DNA of 44,833 bases from Brevundimonas sp. (GCF_029946145.1 NZ_JAQSDY010000011.1:1-44833); one strand, 5' to 3'. Positions 1 to 8,317 are shown, counted from the first letter of the stretch. Notes: a model not told the origin generated them from the sequence alone. A program made the numbers and translations.

Positions 1-104
<104 letters not shown>

Positions 105-109
105 GCTTC

Positions 110-745
110 CTACAGCTGGCTCATCTTCTGCTGGGCCTTCGAGAAATACTGCCAGCCGGTCCACAGGGTGACGACGGCGGCCAGCCAGATCAGGATGTAG
201 GCGAAGACCTGGAAGTGAGGCTGCCACTCCAGCGGCAGGCCGAAGCCGTCCCACAGCAGGGCGATCTGAAGGCAGCCGAGGGCGACCATCTGCAGCACCG
301 TCTTCCACTTGGCCAGCAGGGTGACCGGCAGCTTGACCTTGCCGGCGACGGTCTCGCGCAGGGCCGAGACGGCGAACTCGCGGAACAGGATCAGGCCGCA
401 GGGGATGGCGATCTGCGGCAGGGCGCCCCAGGCCAGGACGCCCAGGATGGCCCCCGTGACCAGCACCTTGTCGGCGATCGGATCGAGGATGGCGCCCCAG
501 CGGGTCGTGGCGTGCCAGCGGCGGGCCAGGAAGCCGTCGACCCAGTCGGTCGAGGCGGCGACCACGAAGATGACGAAGGCGGTGCGGCCGAAGCGGAACT
601 GGTCGTCGGGGCTCAGATACTCGGACAGGAACGGAATGCCCTGCGGCGCCGCCCCGGCCAGGATCAGGAACATGATGACCCCCGCGATCAGACGCAGGCC
701 GGTCAGGATGTTCGGAATGGGATTGGCGTGGGGATTGGGTGTCAT
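110..745 (-). CDS. pgsA: CDP-diacylglycerol-glycerol-3-phosphate 3-phosphatidyltransferase
   Basis: The 211-residue membrane protein should catalyse the committed step of phosphatidylglycerol synthesis, joining CDP-diacylglycerol and glycerol-3-phosphate at the inner membrane. The complete CDP-alcohol phosphotransferase signature D-x2-DG-x2-AR-x8-G-x3-D-x3-D is present: DWVDG, then AR, then G-AIL-D-PIA-D. It follows a first membrane helix that starts near NILTGLRLIAG. Several further hydrophobic helices follow and the length is normal for PgsA. The ATG at 743-745 begins MTPNPHANP. The nearest upstream gene is carbonic anhydrase, 73 bases away on the same strand. Two small hairpins lie in that gap (780-798 and 797-813). 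Confidence 0.93.
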   Translation of the reverse strand: MTPNPHANPIPNILTGLRLIAGVIMFLILAGAAPQGIPFLSEYLSPDDQFRFGRTAFVIFVVAASTDWVDGFLARRWHATTRWGAILDPIADKVLVTGAILGVLAWGALPQIAIPCGLILFREFAVSALRETVAGKVKLPVTLLAKWKTVLQMVALGCLQIALLWDGFGLPLEWQPHFQVFAYILIWLAAVVTLWTGWQYFSKAQQKMSQL

Positions 746-818
746 TGGGGGCGCTCCGATACCTCAACGCGATCTGCCACGCTTCGCTGCATGAAGCGAG
801 ACGTCTGGTCTCGCCGAC

Positions 819-1442
819 CTAGCCCAGCACCTCGAACCGGGCGCCGCGCAGGGAGCGCAGAATCCCGTCGGCGATGCCGAAATGGACGCCGCTGAGCGCC
901 AGCGTGCCCGCCGCCTCGCGTTCGGCGATCCACGGGAAGGTGCGCAGATTGTCCAGCGACAGGCGAACCACGGCCTCCTCGGCGGCCTGCATGAGATCCT
1001 CGGGCGGGCATTCCTCGCAGACGCGGCGGACGGCCGACGCGCCCTGCGCCACCCAGGGGGCGACGAAGTCCTGGCAGTCCGCGGGCGCGCCGTGGATCAT
1101 GGCGTTCACGCCGCCGCAGAGAGCGTGGCCCATGACCATGATGCGCGAGACGTTCAGCACCTTGACCCCGAACTCCAGCGCCGCCGAGACGCCGTGCAGA
1201 TGGCCGTCGGGTTCATAGGGCGGGACCAGATTGGCGACGTTGCGGACCACGAACAGCTGGCCGGGCGCCGTGTCGAAGATCAGGGCGGGATCGGCGCGGC
1301 TGTCGGAACAGGCCACGACCAGGGTGTGCGGCTTCTGGCCATCGGCGGCGAGCGCTTCGTATTCGGCCCGGGCCTCGGGCCAGTGGTCTTCACGGAAGCG
1401 GCGGTAACCGGAGAGCAGGGCGTCGCGGGATTCGTCGGTCAT
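819..1442 (-). CDS. Beta-class carbonic anhydrase
   Basis: This 207-residue protein should reversibly hydrate CO2 to bicarbonate in the cytoplasm. The beta-class signatures are intact: CSDSRADP supplies Cys45, Asp47 and Arg49, and GHALCGGV supplies His105 and Cys108. That gives the expected Cys-His-Cys zinc site with the Asp/Arg dyad. The length matches the short bacterial beta enzymes (Can/CynT type). The start MTDESRD sits 40 bases after the NRAMP-like gene on the same strand, so cotranscription with that gene is possible. Confidence 0.93.
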   Translation of the reverse strand: MTDESRDALLSGYRRFREDHWPEARAEYEALAADGQKPHTLVVACSDSRADPALIFDTAPGQLFVVRNVANLVPPYEPDGHLHGVSAALEFGVKVLNVSRIMVMGHALCGGVNAMIHGAPADCQDFVAPWVAQGASAVRRVCEECPPEDLMQAAEEAVVRLSLDNLRTFPWIAEREAAGTLALSGVHFGIADGILRSLRGARFEVLG

Positions 1443-1482
1443 GGGATCGGTATAGGCAATCCGCGCTCATTGGGGGAGAGGG

Positions 1483-2760
1483 TCACCGCCAGCTCATGAC
1501 GAACATCGTAACCGCCGCGGCGCCCATGCAGGCGGTGGCGAACCAGCCCATGACGCGCAGCGGCAGCGGGGCGACAAACACGCCCATTTCGTCGCGACGC
1601 GACGCGACGATCATCATCGCCGCCATCAGCGGCACCGCGATCACGCCGTTGACAACGGCGCTCCAGAACAGCGCCTTGATCGGGTCCAGCGGCGAATAAT
1701 CGATCGCCACGCCCACCAGCACCGCCAGGCCGATCACCGTGTAGAAGCCTATGGCGTCGCGAGGCTTGTGCTCGAGCCCGACGGGCCAGCCCCGCGATTC
1801 ACACACGGCGTAGGCGGCCGATCCCGCCAGCACGGGCACCGCGAGCAGGCCTGTGCCGATGACGCCCATGCTGAACAGCGCATAGGCCAGGTCGCCCGCG
1901 ATCGGACGCAGGGCGCGGGCGGCGTCGGCGGATGTCTGGATGTTGGTCACGCCTGCGGCGTGCAAGGTCACAGCCGTGGTCAGGATGATGAAGAAGGCGG
2001 CCAGATTGGCGAAGCCCATGCCGAAATAGGTGTCCCAGCGAATGCGGCTGAGCTGGGCCGGCCCCTGCTCGGGATGGTCGATCAGCGGGTCGGTCGTCGG
2101 ATCGGCTTCTTCGTCCTCGACTTCCTCTGACGCCTGCCAGAACAACAGATAGGGGCTGATCGTGGTGCCGAAGAGCGCCACGATCATCGTCACCGTCGCC
2201 CCGGTGAGCGCGAGTTGCGGCATGACCGTGCGCCGCGCGACTTCGCCCCAGTCGATATGCACCGTCAGCGCGACCGCGAAATACGCCAGAAGCGCCAGCG
2301 TCAGCCATTTGAGGAAGCGGACATAGCGGTGATAGGGCACCAGGATCTGAAGCGTCAGGGACAGGCCCGCGAAGATCAGGGTGAAGACGTGACGCCCCCA
2401 GCCCAGGGCCAGCTCCGCCGCCGCGCCCATGGCGGCGAGGTCCGCGCCGATGTTGATCGTGTTGGCGATGAACAACAGCGCGACCAGGCCGGTCACCACA
2501 GGCTGGGGAAACACCCGACGCAGATTGGCGGCGAGCCCGTGTCCGGTGACGCGGCCGATCCGGGCGCTGATCAGCTGGATCGAGGACACCAGCGGATACA
2601 GGAACACCATGGACCAGAGCATGTTGACGCCAAACTGCGCGCCCGCTTGCGAATAGGTGGCGATGCCGCTCGGATCGTCGTCAGCCGCGCCCGTTATGAC
2701 CCCTGGGCCCAGCCGCTTGAACATCGCCGCGCGGCGCAGCTTGCCGGATGTGGGTTCCAT
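1483..2760 (-). CDS. NRAMP-family metal ion transporter, atypical motifs
   Basis: The 425-residue protein has about eleven hydrophobic helices and the overall NRAMP fold pattern, so it is probably a proton-coupled divalent cation importer of the inner membrane. The canonical helix-1 metal motif DPGN is replaced by DDDPSG (around residues 27-32). The helix-6 region reads FGTTISPYLLFWQ instead of carrying the usual MPH motif. A charged acidic stretch rich in Glu and Asp (EEVEDEEADP) follows helix 6. Family membership is clear, but substrate preference cannot be inherited from MntH. A second possible start is Met13 (2724), just before the conserved FKRLGPGVITGAADDDP block. The cognate substrate is unknown. 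Confidence 0.85.
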   Translation of the reverse strand: MEPTSGKLRRAAMFKRLGPGVITGAADDDPSGIATYSQAGAQFGVNMLWSMVFLYPLVSSIQLISARIGRVTGHGLAANLRRVFPQPVVTGLVALLFIANTINIGADLAAMGAAAELALGWGRHVFTLIFAGLSLTLQILVPYHRYVRFLKWLTLALLAYFAVALTVHIDWGEVARRTVMPQLALTGATVTMIVALFGTTISPYLLFWQASEEVEDEEADPTTDPLIDHPEQGPAQLSRIRWDTYFGMGFANLAAFFIILTTAVTLHAAGVTNIQTSADAARALRPIAGDLAYALFSMGVIGTGLLAVPVLAGSAAYAVCESRGWPVGLEHKPRDAIGFYTVIGLAVLVGVAIDYSPLDPIKALFWSAVVNGVIAVPLMAAMMIVASRRDEMGVFVAPLPLRVMGWFATACMGAAAVTMFVMSWR

Positions 2761-2857
2761 CGCATGATCCAGTCCGACCGGCGCTCAGGGCGCATTCCCG
2801 ATACAGCCGCGCGCACCGTACCCGATAACTGAGGGTGCTGCACAAACACCCGCTGAC

Positions 2858-4747
2858 TCAGCGCTGCGCCGCCGGATGGAAGAAGGCGTGAATGCGTTCG
2901 GCCATGGGCTGGTTGATGCCCTCGACCTTGACCAGATCGACCACCGAGGCGCGGCCGACGCCCTTGGCCGAGCCGAAGGCGTGCAGCAGGGCCTTCTTGC
3001 GGCCGGGGCCGACGCCCTCGATTTCGTCGAGGGGGTTCTTCTTGATGTCCATCGAGCGGCGGGTGCGGTGGGCGCCGTTGGCGAAGCGATGGGCCTCGTC
3101 GCGCAGGCGCTGGATGTAGTAGAGGGCCGGCGATTTCAGGGGCAGCATGAAGGGCGGGCGGCCCGGCATGAAGAACCGCTCCATGCCCGCGTCGCGGTCC
3201 GGCCCCTTGGCCACGCCGACGGCGGTGATGTCGTCCAGACCCAGATCGGCCAGCACGGCCAGCACCTCGGCCAGCTGGCCGGCGCCGCCGTCGATCAGCA
3301 GCAGGTCGGGGCGGACCACCTCCTCGCCGGCGTCCTCGTCCTTCACGAGGCGCGAGAAGCGGCGGCGCATGACCTCGCGCATCATGCCGTAGTCGTCGCC
3401 GGGGGTCAGGTCCTCGCCGCGGATGTTGAACTTGCGATATTGCGACTTCTGGAAGCCCTCGGGCCCGGCCACGACCATGCCGCCGACGGCGTTGGTCCCC
3501 TGGATGTGGGCGTTGTCGTAGATCTCGATCCGCTCGGGCCGGCTGTCCAGGCCGAAGGCCTCGCACACCTCGTCGAGGATTTTGCCCTGGGCCGAGCCCT
3601 CGGCCATCTTGCGGCCCAGCGCCTCGCGGGCGTTGGTCAGGGCGTGGTCGACGAGGCCGAGCTTGTCCCCGCGCATCGGCCGCGCGATCTCGACCTTGCG
3701 TTCGGCCTTCATCGAGAAGGCCTCTTCCAGCAGCTCCAGCTCGTGCGGCCGGACATTGGACAGGATCAGGCGCGGGATCGGCTTGTCCTCGTAGAACTGG
3801 CCGAGGAAGGCGGCGAGGATTTCGGGGTCGGTGTCGGTCTTGTCGACGCGCGGGAAATAGGCCCGGCCGCCCCAGTTCTGGCCGCCGCGGTAGAAGAAGA
3901 CCTGGACGCAGGCCTGACCGCCCTCGGAGAACAGGGCGAAGACGTCGGCCTCGGCGACGCCGTCGGCGCTGACGGAATTTTCCATCGAGATGGCCGACAG
4001 GGCGCGGATACGGTCGCGGACGCGGGCGGCCTGTTCATAGTCCATGGCCTCGGCGGCGGCGCTCATCTCGTCGGACAGGCGGGCGATGACGGCGCGCGAC
4101 TTGCCCTTCAGGAAGGCCGAGGCCTCGTCGACCAGACCGGCGTAGTCCTCGAGCGAGATCAGACCGGTGCAGGGGGCCGAACAGCGCTTGATCTGGTGCA
4201 GCATGCAGGGCCGGGTGCGGGTCTCATAGACGCTGTCCGAGCACGACCGGAGCAGGAAGGCCTTCTGCAGGGTGTTCAGGGTCCGGTTGACCGCCCAGGT
4301 CGAGGCGAAGGGGCCGAAATAGTCGCCGGGCGTGGTGTGGGCCCCGCGATGCTTTCGGACCTGTGGGGCCCGGTGGTCCTTGCGGATCATCAGCTCGGCG
4401 AACGACTTGTCGTCGCGCAGCACGACGTTGAAGCGCGGCTTGAGCTGTTTGATGAAGCTGGATTCGAGCAGCAGGGCCTCGGTCTCGGAGGCGGTGATGA
4501 CCAGCTCCATCGAGCGGGTCAGGGAGACCATCAGGCCGATGCGCTGGGTGTGGAACCGGCCCTGGGCGTACTGGAGGATGCGCTTCCTGATCGAGCGCGC
4601 CTTGCCGACATAGAGGCAGGTTCCGTCCTCGCCGTACATGCGGTAGACGCCCGGTTTGTCGGGCGCCCGCCGCGCCTCGTCGCGGATCAGGTCGGCCGCG
4701 ACCAGGGCGGTCGGCGGCGAATCGGCGGGCAAGGTCTCCTCGGTCAT
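2858..4747 (-). CDS. uvrC: UvrABC system protein C (excinuclease subunit)
   Basis: UvrC makes the dual incisions around DNA lesions in nucleotide excision repair. The 629-residue protein opens with a GIY-YIG nuclease domain (GVYRMYGEDG, then LYVGKARSIRKR). It then has the Cys-containing RPCMLHQIKRCSAPC region, a UVR helix motif (DYEQAARVRDRIRAL), the RNase H-like 3' incision domain (YDNAHIQG, LLLIDGGAGQL, DEAHRFA) and C-terminal helix-hairpin-helix repeats (IEGVGPGRKKALL, KVEGINQPMAERI). I chose the ATG at 4745-4747 (MTEETLPADSP). The reading frame opens 14 codons earlier, but those residues (MCLWSAASRPISVP) do not look conserved and overlap the DMT gene upstream. Confidence 0.96.
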   Translation of the reverse strand: MTEETLPADSPPTALVAADLIRDEARRAPDKPGVYRMYGEDGTCLYVGKARSIRKRILQYAQGRFHTQRIGLMVSLTRSMELVITASETEALLLESSFIKQLKPRFNVVLRDDKSFAELMIRKDHRAPQVRKHRGAHTTPGDYFGPFASTWAVNRTLNTLQKAFLLRSCSDSVYETRTRPCMLHQIKRCSAPCTGLISLEDYAGLVDEASAFLKGKSRAVIARLSDEMSAAAEAMDYEQAARVRDRIRALSAISMENSVSADGVAEADVFALFSEGGQACVQVFFYRGGQNWGGRAYFPRVDKTDTDPEILAAFLGQFYEDKPIPRLILSNVRPHELELLEEAFSMKAERKVEIARPMRGDKLGLVDHALTNAREALGRKMAEGSAQGKILDEVCEAFGLDSRPERIEIYDNAHIQGTNAVGGMVVAGPEGFQKSQYRKFNIRGEDLTPGDDYGMMREVMRRRFSRLVKDEDAGEEVVRPDLLLIDGGAGQLAEVLAVLADLGLDDITAVGVAKGPDRDAGMERFFMPGRPPFMLPLKSPALYYIQRLRDEAHRFANGAHRTRRSMDIKKNPLDEIEGVGPGRKKALLHAFGSAKGVGRASVVDLVKVEGINQPMAERIHAFFHPAAQR

Positions 4748-4763
4748 CGGGACCGATATAGGC

Positions 4764-5210
4764 CTAGAAGCGGCGGACCATAAGCACACCGGCCAGAACC
4801 AGGGCGACGCCGGCGGCGCGGCCGAGGCTGATCGGAGCTTTCGGTACGCCGAAGGCGCCGAAATGGTCGAGCATCAGACCGGCGAGCAGCTGTCCGGCGA
4901 CCATCAGGGTGATGGTCAGGGCGACCCCCAGACGCGGCACGCCCCAGGCCGCGGCGACGACGAAGATCGCGCCGTACAGGCCGCCGACCCAGGCGTACCA
5001 GGGCAGGGCGCGGGCGGCCGTGATGTCCGGCTTCGCCTGCAGGATCATGGCGACGATGCCCAGGGCCGCCGTACCGACGGCGAACGAGACGAAGGCGGCG
5101 TTCACCGGCGAGCCGACGGCGCCCATCAGCCTGGCGTTCGTCGGGGCCTGAAGGGCGGTGGCGCCGCCCGCGAGAATGACGGCGATCATCGAGAAAAGCG
5201 CGGGGTTCAT
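4764..5210 (-). CDS. DMT-superfamily small transporter, YdcZ/DUF606 type
   Basis: A 148-residue protein with about five predicted membrane helices and almost no soluble domain. The pattern (small Ala/Gly-rich helices, LQAPTNARLM near the N-terminus, a C-terminal GVALVLAGVLMVRRF helix) matches the DUF606/YdcZ half-size members of the drug/metabolite transporter superfamily. These probably work as dimers. No substrate can be inferred. I chose the ATG at 5208-5210 (MNPALFSMIAV), because the upstream in-frame Met adds only a charged leader. It ends 16 bases before uvrC, so the two are probably cotranscribed. Confidence 0.75.
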   Translation of the reverse strand: MNPALFSMIAVILAGGATALQAPTNARLMGAVGSPVNAAFVSFAVGTAALGIVAMILQAKPDITAARALPWYAWVGGLYGAIFVVAAAWGVPRLGVALTITLMVAGQLLAGLMLDHFGAFGVPKAPISLGRAAGVALVLAGVLMVRRF

Positions 5211-5275
5211 TCCGTCGCCTGTATCATCCCGGCCGGCACGCCGCACCGGTCAAGATTCCGGTCGCGCCCAACGAT

Positions 5276-5307
5276 CGCGCCCCGCCATCCTTGAACAGCG
5301 GGGCGCG
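5276..5307 (+). promoter_or_regulatory. Strong hairpin in the leader of the small-peptide/SDR/folB operon
   Basis: CGCGCCCCGC (5276-5285) and GCGGGGCGCG (5298-5307) form a perfect 10-bp stem with a 12-base loop. It is followed by GCGCTTTATT and then, 36 bases downstream of the stem, the ATG at 5343. It could be a leaky terminator or attenuator in the 5' leader. Promoter elements upstream are not clear. Confidence 0.45.
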
Positions 5308-5342
5308 GCGCTTTATTGCGGGCGGCGTTCAAGGAGCTTTCC

Positions 5343-5423
5343 ATGCTGGCCCTCTACATCATCCTCGGTTTCGTCGCGGTTATCGCCGTCATCAACTTCA
5401 TCGAGTTCGGCCGGGTTGACTGA
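5343..5423 (+). CDS. 26-residue single-pass membrane peptide
   Basis: A short reading frame encodes 26 residues: M-LALYIILGFVAVIAVINFI followed by EFGRVD. It is a single hydrophobic helix with a short charged tail. An AAGGAG Shine-Dalgarno sequence lies 7 bases before the ATG, which is better than that of most genes here. Its last codons overlap the TTG start proposed for the downstream SDR gene, so it may drive translational coupling. It could be a real membrane microprotein or a leader peptide whose translation opens the SDR start. I do not recognise a family. Confidence 0.6.
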   Translation: MLALYIILGFVAVIAVINFIEFGRVD

Positions 5424-6177
5424 CCACCCCGTCCGTTCCGGCGCCGCGCTGGTTACGGGCGGCGGCAAGCGGATCGGGCGCGCGATCGCCCTTGAGCTGG
5501 CGCGAGCCGGCTTTGACGTCGTCATCCACTATTGTGCGTCGGAAGAGGCGGCCGAAGCGGTCGCCGAAGAGATTCGCGCGCTCGGCCGCAAGGCCGCGAC
5601 CGTAAAGGCCGATCTGGCCGTCGAGGCGCAGGTGACGACGCTGGTCCCCGCCGCCGCCGAGGCTATCGGCGGGCCGCTGGCCGTGCTGGTCAACAACGCC
5701 TCTGTTTTCGAGGACGACCGGGTCGGGTCGCTGGGCCGCGACACCTGGGACGCCCATATCGAGACCAATCTGCGCGCGCCGATCGTGCTGGCCGAGGCCT
5801 TTGCCGGACAGGCGCCGGACGGGTCCGCGATCGTAAACCTGCTGGACCAGAGGGTGCTGAAGCCCGATCCCCGCTTCATCTCCTACGCCCTGTCGCGGAA
5901 CGGTCTGTGGTGGGCCACGCGGACGCTGGCGCAGGCGCTGGCCCCCCGCATTCGCGTCAATGGCGTCGGGCCCGGGCCGACCCTGCCCTCGGTGCACCAG
6001 AGCGCGGCTGACTTCGAAGCCGAGGCCCGCGCCGTGCCTCTGCAACGCGCCGGCAGCCCTGAAGCCGTGGCCCAGGCCGTGCGCTGGCTGGTGGACGCGG
6101 AACTGGTGACGGGCCAGATGATCGCCGTCGACGGGGGCCAGCATCTGGCGTGGCGCACCCCGGACATCCTGGAGTAG
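5416..6177 (+). CDS. SDR oxidoreductase, pteridine-reductase (FolM/PTR1)-like
   Basis: The 253-residue Rossmann protein has the TGGGKRIGR cofactor motif (residues 14-22). The arginine-containing TGxxxRxG form is typical of pteridine reductases and FolM rather than of generic SDRs. NNAS lies at 93-96, and a catalytic Asp144 sits 13 residues before Tyr157, the spacing seen in PTR1. The usual YxxxK lysine is an arginine (Arg161, codon CGG at 5896-5898). It directly precedes folB (3-base gap), which supports a role in dihydrofolate/dihydromonapterin reduction. No ATG lies near the conserved N-terminus, so I chose TTG at 5416 (TDHPVRSGAALVTGG), overlapping the small peptide gene by 8 bases. The open frame extends upstream to 5158, but that part is low-complexity and antisense to the DMT gene. 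Confidence 0.82.
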   Translation: MTDHPVRSGAALVTGGGKRIGRAIALELARAGFDVVIHYCASEEAAEAVAEEIRALGRKAATVKADLAVEAQVTTLVPAAAEAIGGPLAVLVNNASVFEDDRVGSLGRDTWDAHIETNLRAPIVLAEAFAGQAPDGSAIVNLLDQRVLKPDPRFISYALSRNGLWWATRTLAQALAPRIRVNGVGPGPTLPSVHQSAADFEAEARAVPLQRAGSPEAVAQAVRWLVDAELVTGQMIAVDGGQHLAWRTPDILE

Positions 6178-6180
6178 GCC

Positions 6181-6573
6181 GTGAGCGTAACCCCCCTGCC
6201 CTTTGCCGGCGCCGGCGCCCCCCGTCTGGAGGGGCTGACGGTGTTCGTTCGCGGGCTGACGCTCGAGGCCGGAATCGGCATCCACGACCATGAGCTGGGA
6301 CGGCTGCAGCGGCTGGTCATCGACGTGACGCTGGAGCTGTCGCCGGAGCCGGTCGAACGACTGGGCGACACCGTCAACTACGAGACCGTGGCCGCGGCCG
6401 CGCGCGCCATCGTCGCCGAGGGCCATGTGGGCCTGGTCGAGACCTTCGCCCAGCGGCTGGCGACCGCCTGCCTGACGGATCCGCGGGTGCGGCGCTGCGC
6501 CGTGCGAATCGAGAAGCCCGGGGCGCTGGACGGCGCGGCGGCGGCGGGTTGCGAGGTCGTGCTTTCGCGCTGA
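6181..6573 (+). CDS. folB: Dihydroneopterin aldolase
   Basis: FolB converts 7,8-dihydroneopterin to 6-hydroxymethyl-dihydropterin plus glycolaldehyde in folate synthesis. The 130-residue sequence has the family hallmarks: LTLEAGIGIHDHELGR near residues 24-39, the TVNYETV segment, the LVETFAQRLA helix, and the catalytic lysine in RIEKPGAL. Translation starts at GTG 6181 (SVTPLPFAG), 3 bases after the SDR stop. The two genes form a short folate-related operon with the microprotein upstream. The folK gene often found next is absent here, and folP lies separately at 41630. Confidence 0.93.
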   Translation: MSVTPLPFAGAGAPRLEGLTVFVRGLTLEAGIGIHDHELGRLQRLVIDVTLELSPEPVERLGDTVNYETVAAAARAIVAEGHVGLVETFAQRLATACLTDPRVRRCAVRIEKPGALDGAAAAGCEVVLSR

Positions 6574-6649
6574 CCGCGCCTTGGGACTGGGCGGTTGCGC
6601 GGGGCGCGAGGGGCCGTCATACCTTGGACCAGACGACAAGGACCCGTTG

Positions 6650-7387
6650 ATGGCCGAACCGGGCGATCCCTCGAATGCTGACGATCACGACGACCTGATC
6701 GGCTTCGCCTCCCCGGCGTCGCTGCAGGGCCGCACGCGCGAGCCGGCGGCGGGCGCCGCGGACGATGCGGAACCGACAGCGGCGATCGAGCCGGAGCTTC
6801 CGCCGGCGTCCGAAGCCGAGCCGGAGCCGGAGGTTCAGCCCGAACCAGCGCCCGAGCCCGATCTGTTCGAGACACGCACGGTCTGGACGTCGGCCCCGGC
6901 GCAGCCTGAACCGGTCGCGGCCGCGCCCGAGCCGGCTGCCGTCGCCGCTCCCGCCGAGCCGGCCGCGAGGCCCGTCGAGGCGGGGTCCGTGTTCGAGCTG
7001 TCTCCCGAGACGCCGATGCGCCGACGCCGCCGCGATCCCGGCGCCGACCTGCCCAACGGAGGAATGGGTCTGTATGCGGTCTATGCCCTGATCCTGTTCG
7101 CCGTGCCGACGGTGGGGGTGTCGGCCGTGGTCGGCCTGCTGGCCGTGACGGGCCGTTCGGGGCCGGACGATGCACTGTCGCGCTCGCACTTCATCTACCA
7201 GCAGCGCACCCTGTGGACCGCCGCCGTCGCGACCGTGGCCGGCCTGATCCTTCTGGCCGCGCCGTTCGCCCTGGGCGTGCCGATTCTGTTCCTTCTGGCG
7301 CTGTGGCTGGTGCTTCGCGGCGCTTCGGGCGTTTGGACGCTGAAGTCCGGCCAGCCGATCGCTGATCCGCGCGGCTGGTGGATCTGA
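6650..7387 (+). CDS. Membrane protein with acidic Pro/Ala/Glu-rich N-terminal tail
   Basis: The 245-residue protein has an extended low-complexity region over residues 1-130. This region is rich in Glu, Pro and Ala, with repeated PEP and EPE units, and is probably disordered. Two or three membrane helices follow: GLYAVYALILFAVP..., then a long hydrophobic stretch around LLAAPFALGVPILFLLALWLVL. Between them, SRSHFIYQQRTLWTA resembles the HxxxQxxxxW motif seen in DUF4870-like membrane proteins, and a similar motif occurs in the next gene. I chose the ATG at 6650 (MAEPGDP). Function is unknown. The end WWI-stop lies 15 bases before the next ATG, suggesting an operon. Confidence 0.75.
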   Translation: MAEPGDPSNADDHDDLIGFASPASLQGRTREPAAGAADDAEPTAAIEPELPPASEAEPEPEVQPEPAPEPDLFETRTVWTSAPAQPEPVAAAPEPAAVAAPAEPAARPVEAGSVFELSPETPMRRRRRDPGADLPNGGMGLYAVYALILFAVPTVGVSAVVGLLAVTGRSGPDDALSRSHFIYQQRTLWTAAVATVAGLILLAAPFALGVPILFLLALWLVLRGASGVWTLKSGQPIADPRGWWI

Positions 7388-7401
7388 CGGAGAGACGACC
7401 C

Positions 7402-7821
7402 ATGGCCGATGCGAATCCCGTCGCGGGCAAGGCGATAGAACCGCGCCCGGGCCATGAGTCCGAGGGCAAGCCGGCGGCGCTGATCGCCTGGGGGCTGTAC
7501 ATCCTGTCCCTGCCCAGCGCGAACCTGCTGGTGATCGTCGGCCTGATCGTCGCCTATGCCGGACGGGGCGGCGCCACCGGCCTGGCCCGGGCGCACATCG
7601 AGGCCCAGATCGGCCTGTTCTGGTCGGTGTTCTGGTGGACCATCCTGCTGTGGATCGGGATCGCCATCTGCGGGATCAGCTTCTTCGCCGCGCCCGTGAC
7701 GGGGATCGTCCTGGTGCCGCTGGCGCTGCTGCTGGGCCTGGCGCTGTTTTTCCTGACCGTCTGGTTCACGATCAAGAGCATCATCGGCCTGATCCGTCTG
7801 TTCGACGACAAGGCCCCCTGA
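7402..7821 (+). CDS. Small membrane protein, DUF4870-like
   Basis: A 139-residue protein with three hydrophobic segments (SLPSANLLVIVGLIVAY, LFWSVFWWTILLWIGIAI, and a long C-terminal pair up to IKSIIGLIRLF). ARAHIEAQIGLFW between the first two resembles the histidine/glutamine motif of DUF4870-type proteins and of the preceding gene, so the two neighbours may be diverged duplicates. The start at 7402 follows a GGAGAG sequence. The role is unknown, probably an inner-membrane accessory protein. Confidence 0.78.
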   Translation: MADANPVAGKAIEPRPGHESEGKPAALIAWGLYILSLPSANLLVIVGLIVAYAGRGGATGLARAHIEAQIGLFWSVFWWTILLWIGIAICGISFFAAPVTGIVLVPLALLLGLALFFLTVWFTIKSIIGLIRLFDDKAP

Positions 7822-7941
7822 TCGCCTGAGGCGGCGGCGTCACGACCGGCGCCAAAATCCGCATTTCGGTGATTGAAGGGGGAACACCCTCCCGGCCGCC
7901 GTGTTGGCCCCCTGTCCGCCGGCAAACACGAGAGCACCGAG

Positions 7942-8229
7942 ATGACCGAGTTCCGCGACGTTCGAGACGAACACAGATTCGAGCAGGGCTTCACGGACGC
8001 CGACGGTCAGTTGCGGACGGTGTTCGCCGACTATGCCGTGCAGGGATCGACGCGGGTGATCCTGCATGTCGAGGCTGATCCGGCGCTGCGAGGTTCGGGC
8101 GCGGCGGGTCGGTTCATGCAGGCGCTGGCCGAACATGCGCGGGCGGAACAGTTGAAGCTTCAGCCGCGCTGCAGCTACGCCGTCGCCTGGCTGAAACGCC
8201 ACCCGGAATTCGACGACATCGTCGCCTGA
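7942..8229 (+). CDS. Small GNAT-fold N-acetyltransferase-like protein
   Basis: The 95-residue protein matches the minimal GNAT fold of the Gtn/YjdJ class (Acetyltransf_CG type). It has a short beta sheet (VFADYAVQGSTRVILHVEADP) and the acetyl-CoA loop in ALRGSGAAGRFMQALAEHAR. It ends in the family's characteristic YAVAWLKRHPEFDDIVA, where tyrosine, tryptophan and HPE are conserved. Acceptor substrates of this family are largely unknown. The start at 7942 (MTEFRDVRDEHRFE) has GAGCACCGAG upstream. It stands alone between two membrane protein genes. Confidence 0.82.
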   Translation: MTEFRDVRDEHRFEQGFTDADGQLRTVFADYAVQGSTRVILHVEADPALRGSGAAGRFMQALAEHARAEQLKLQPRCSYAVAWLKRHPEFDDIVA

Positions 8230-8317
8230 AATCCTCCCCATCGGGTTTGACGGAATAGCCGATGGAGCGGGCAGGCGTTCCCGCGCATTGTCATGTTTGA
8301 CGATACGGAGCCGCCCC

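Noticed and set aside
2876..4783. Long plus-strand open frame opposite uvrC (635 codons)
   Set aside because: It is a codon-structure shadow of uvrC. The translation is low-complexity and matches no family.
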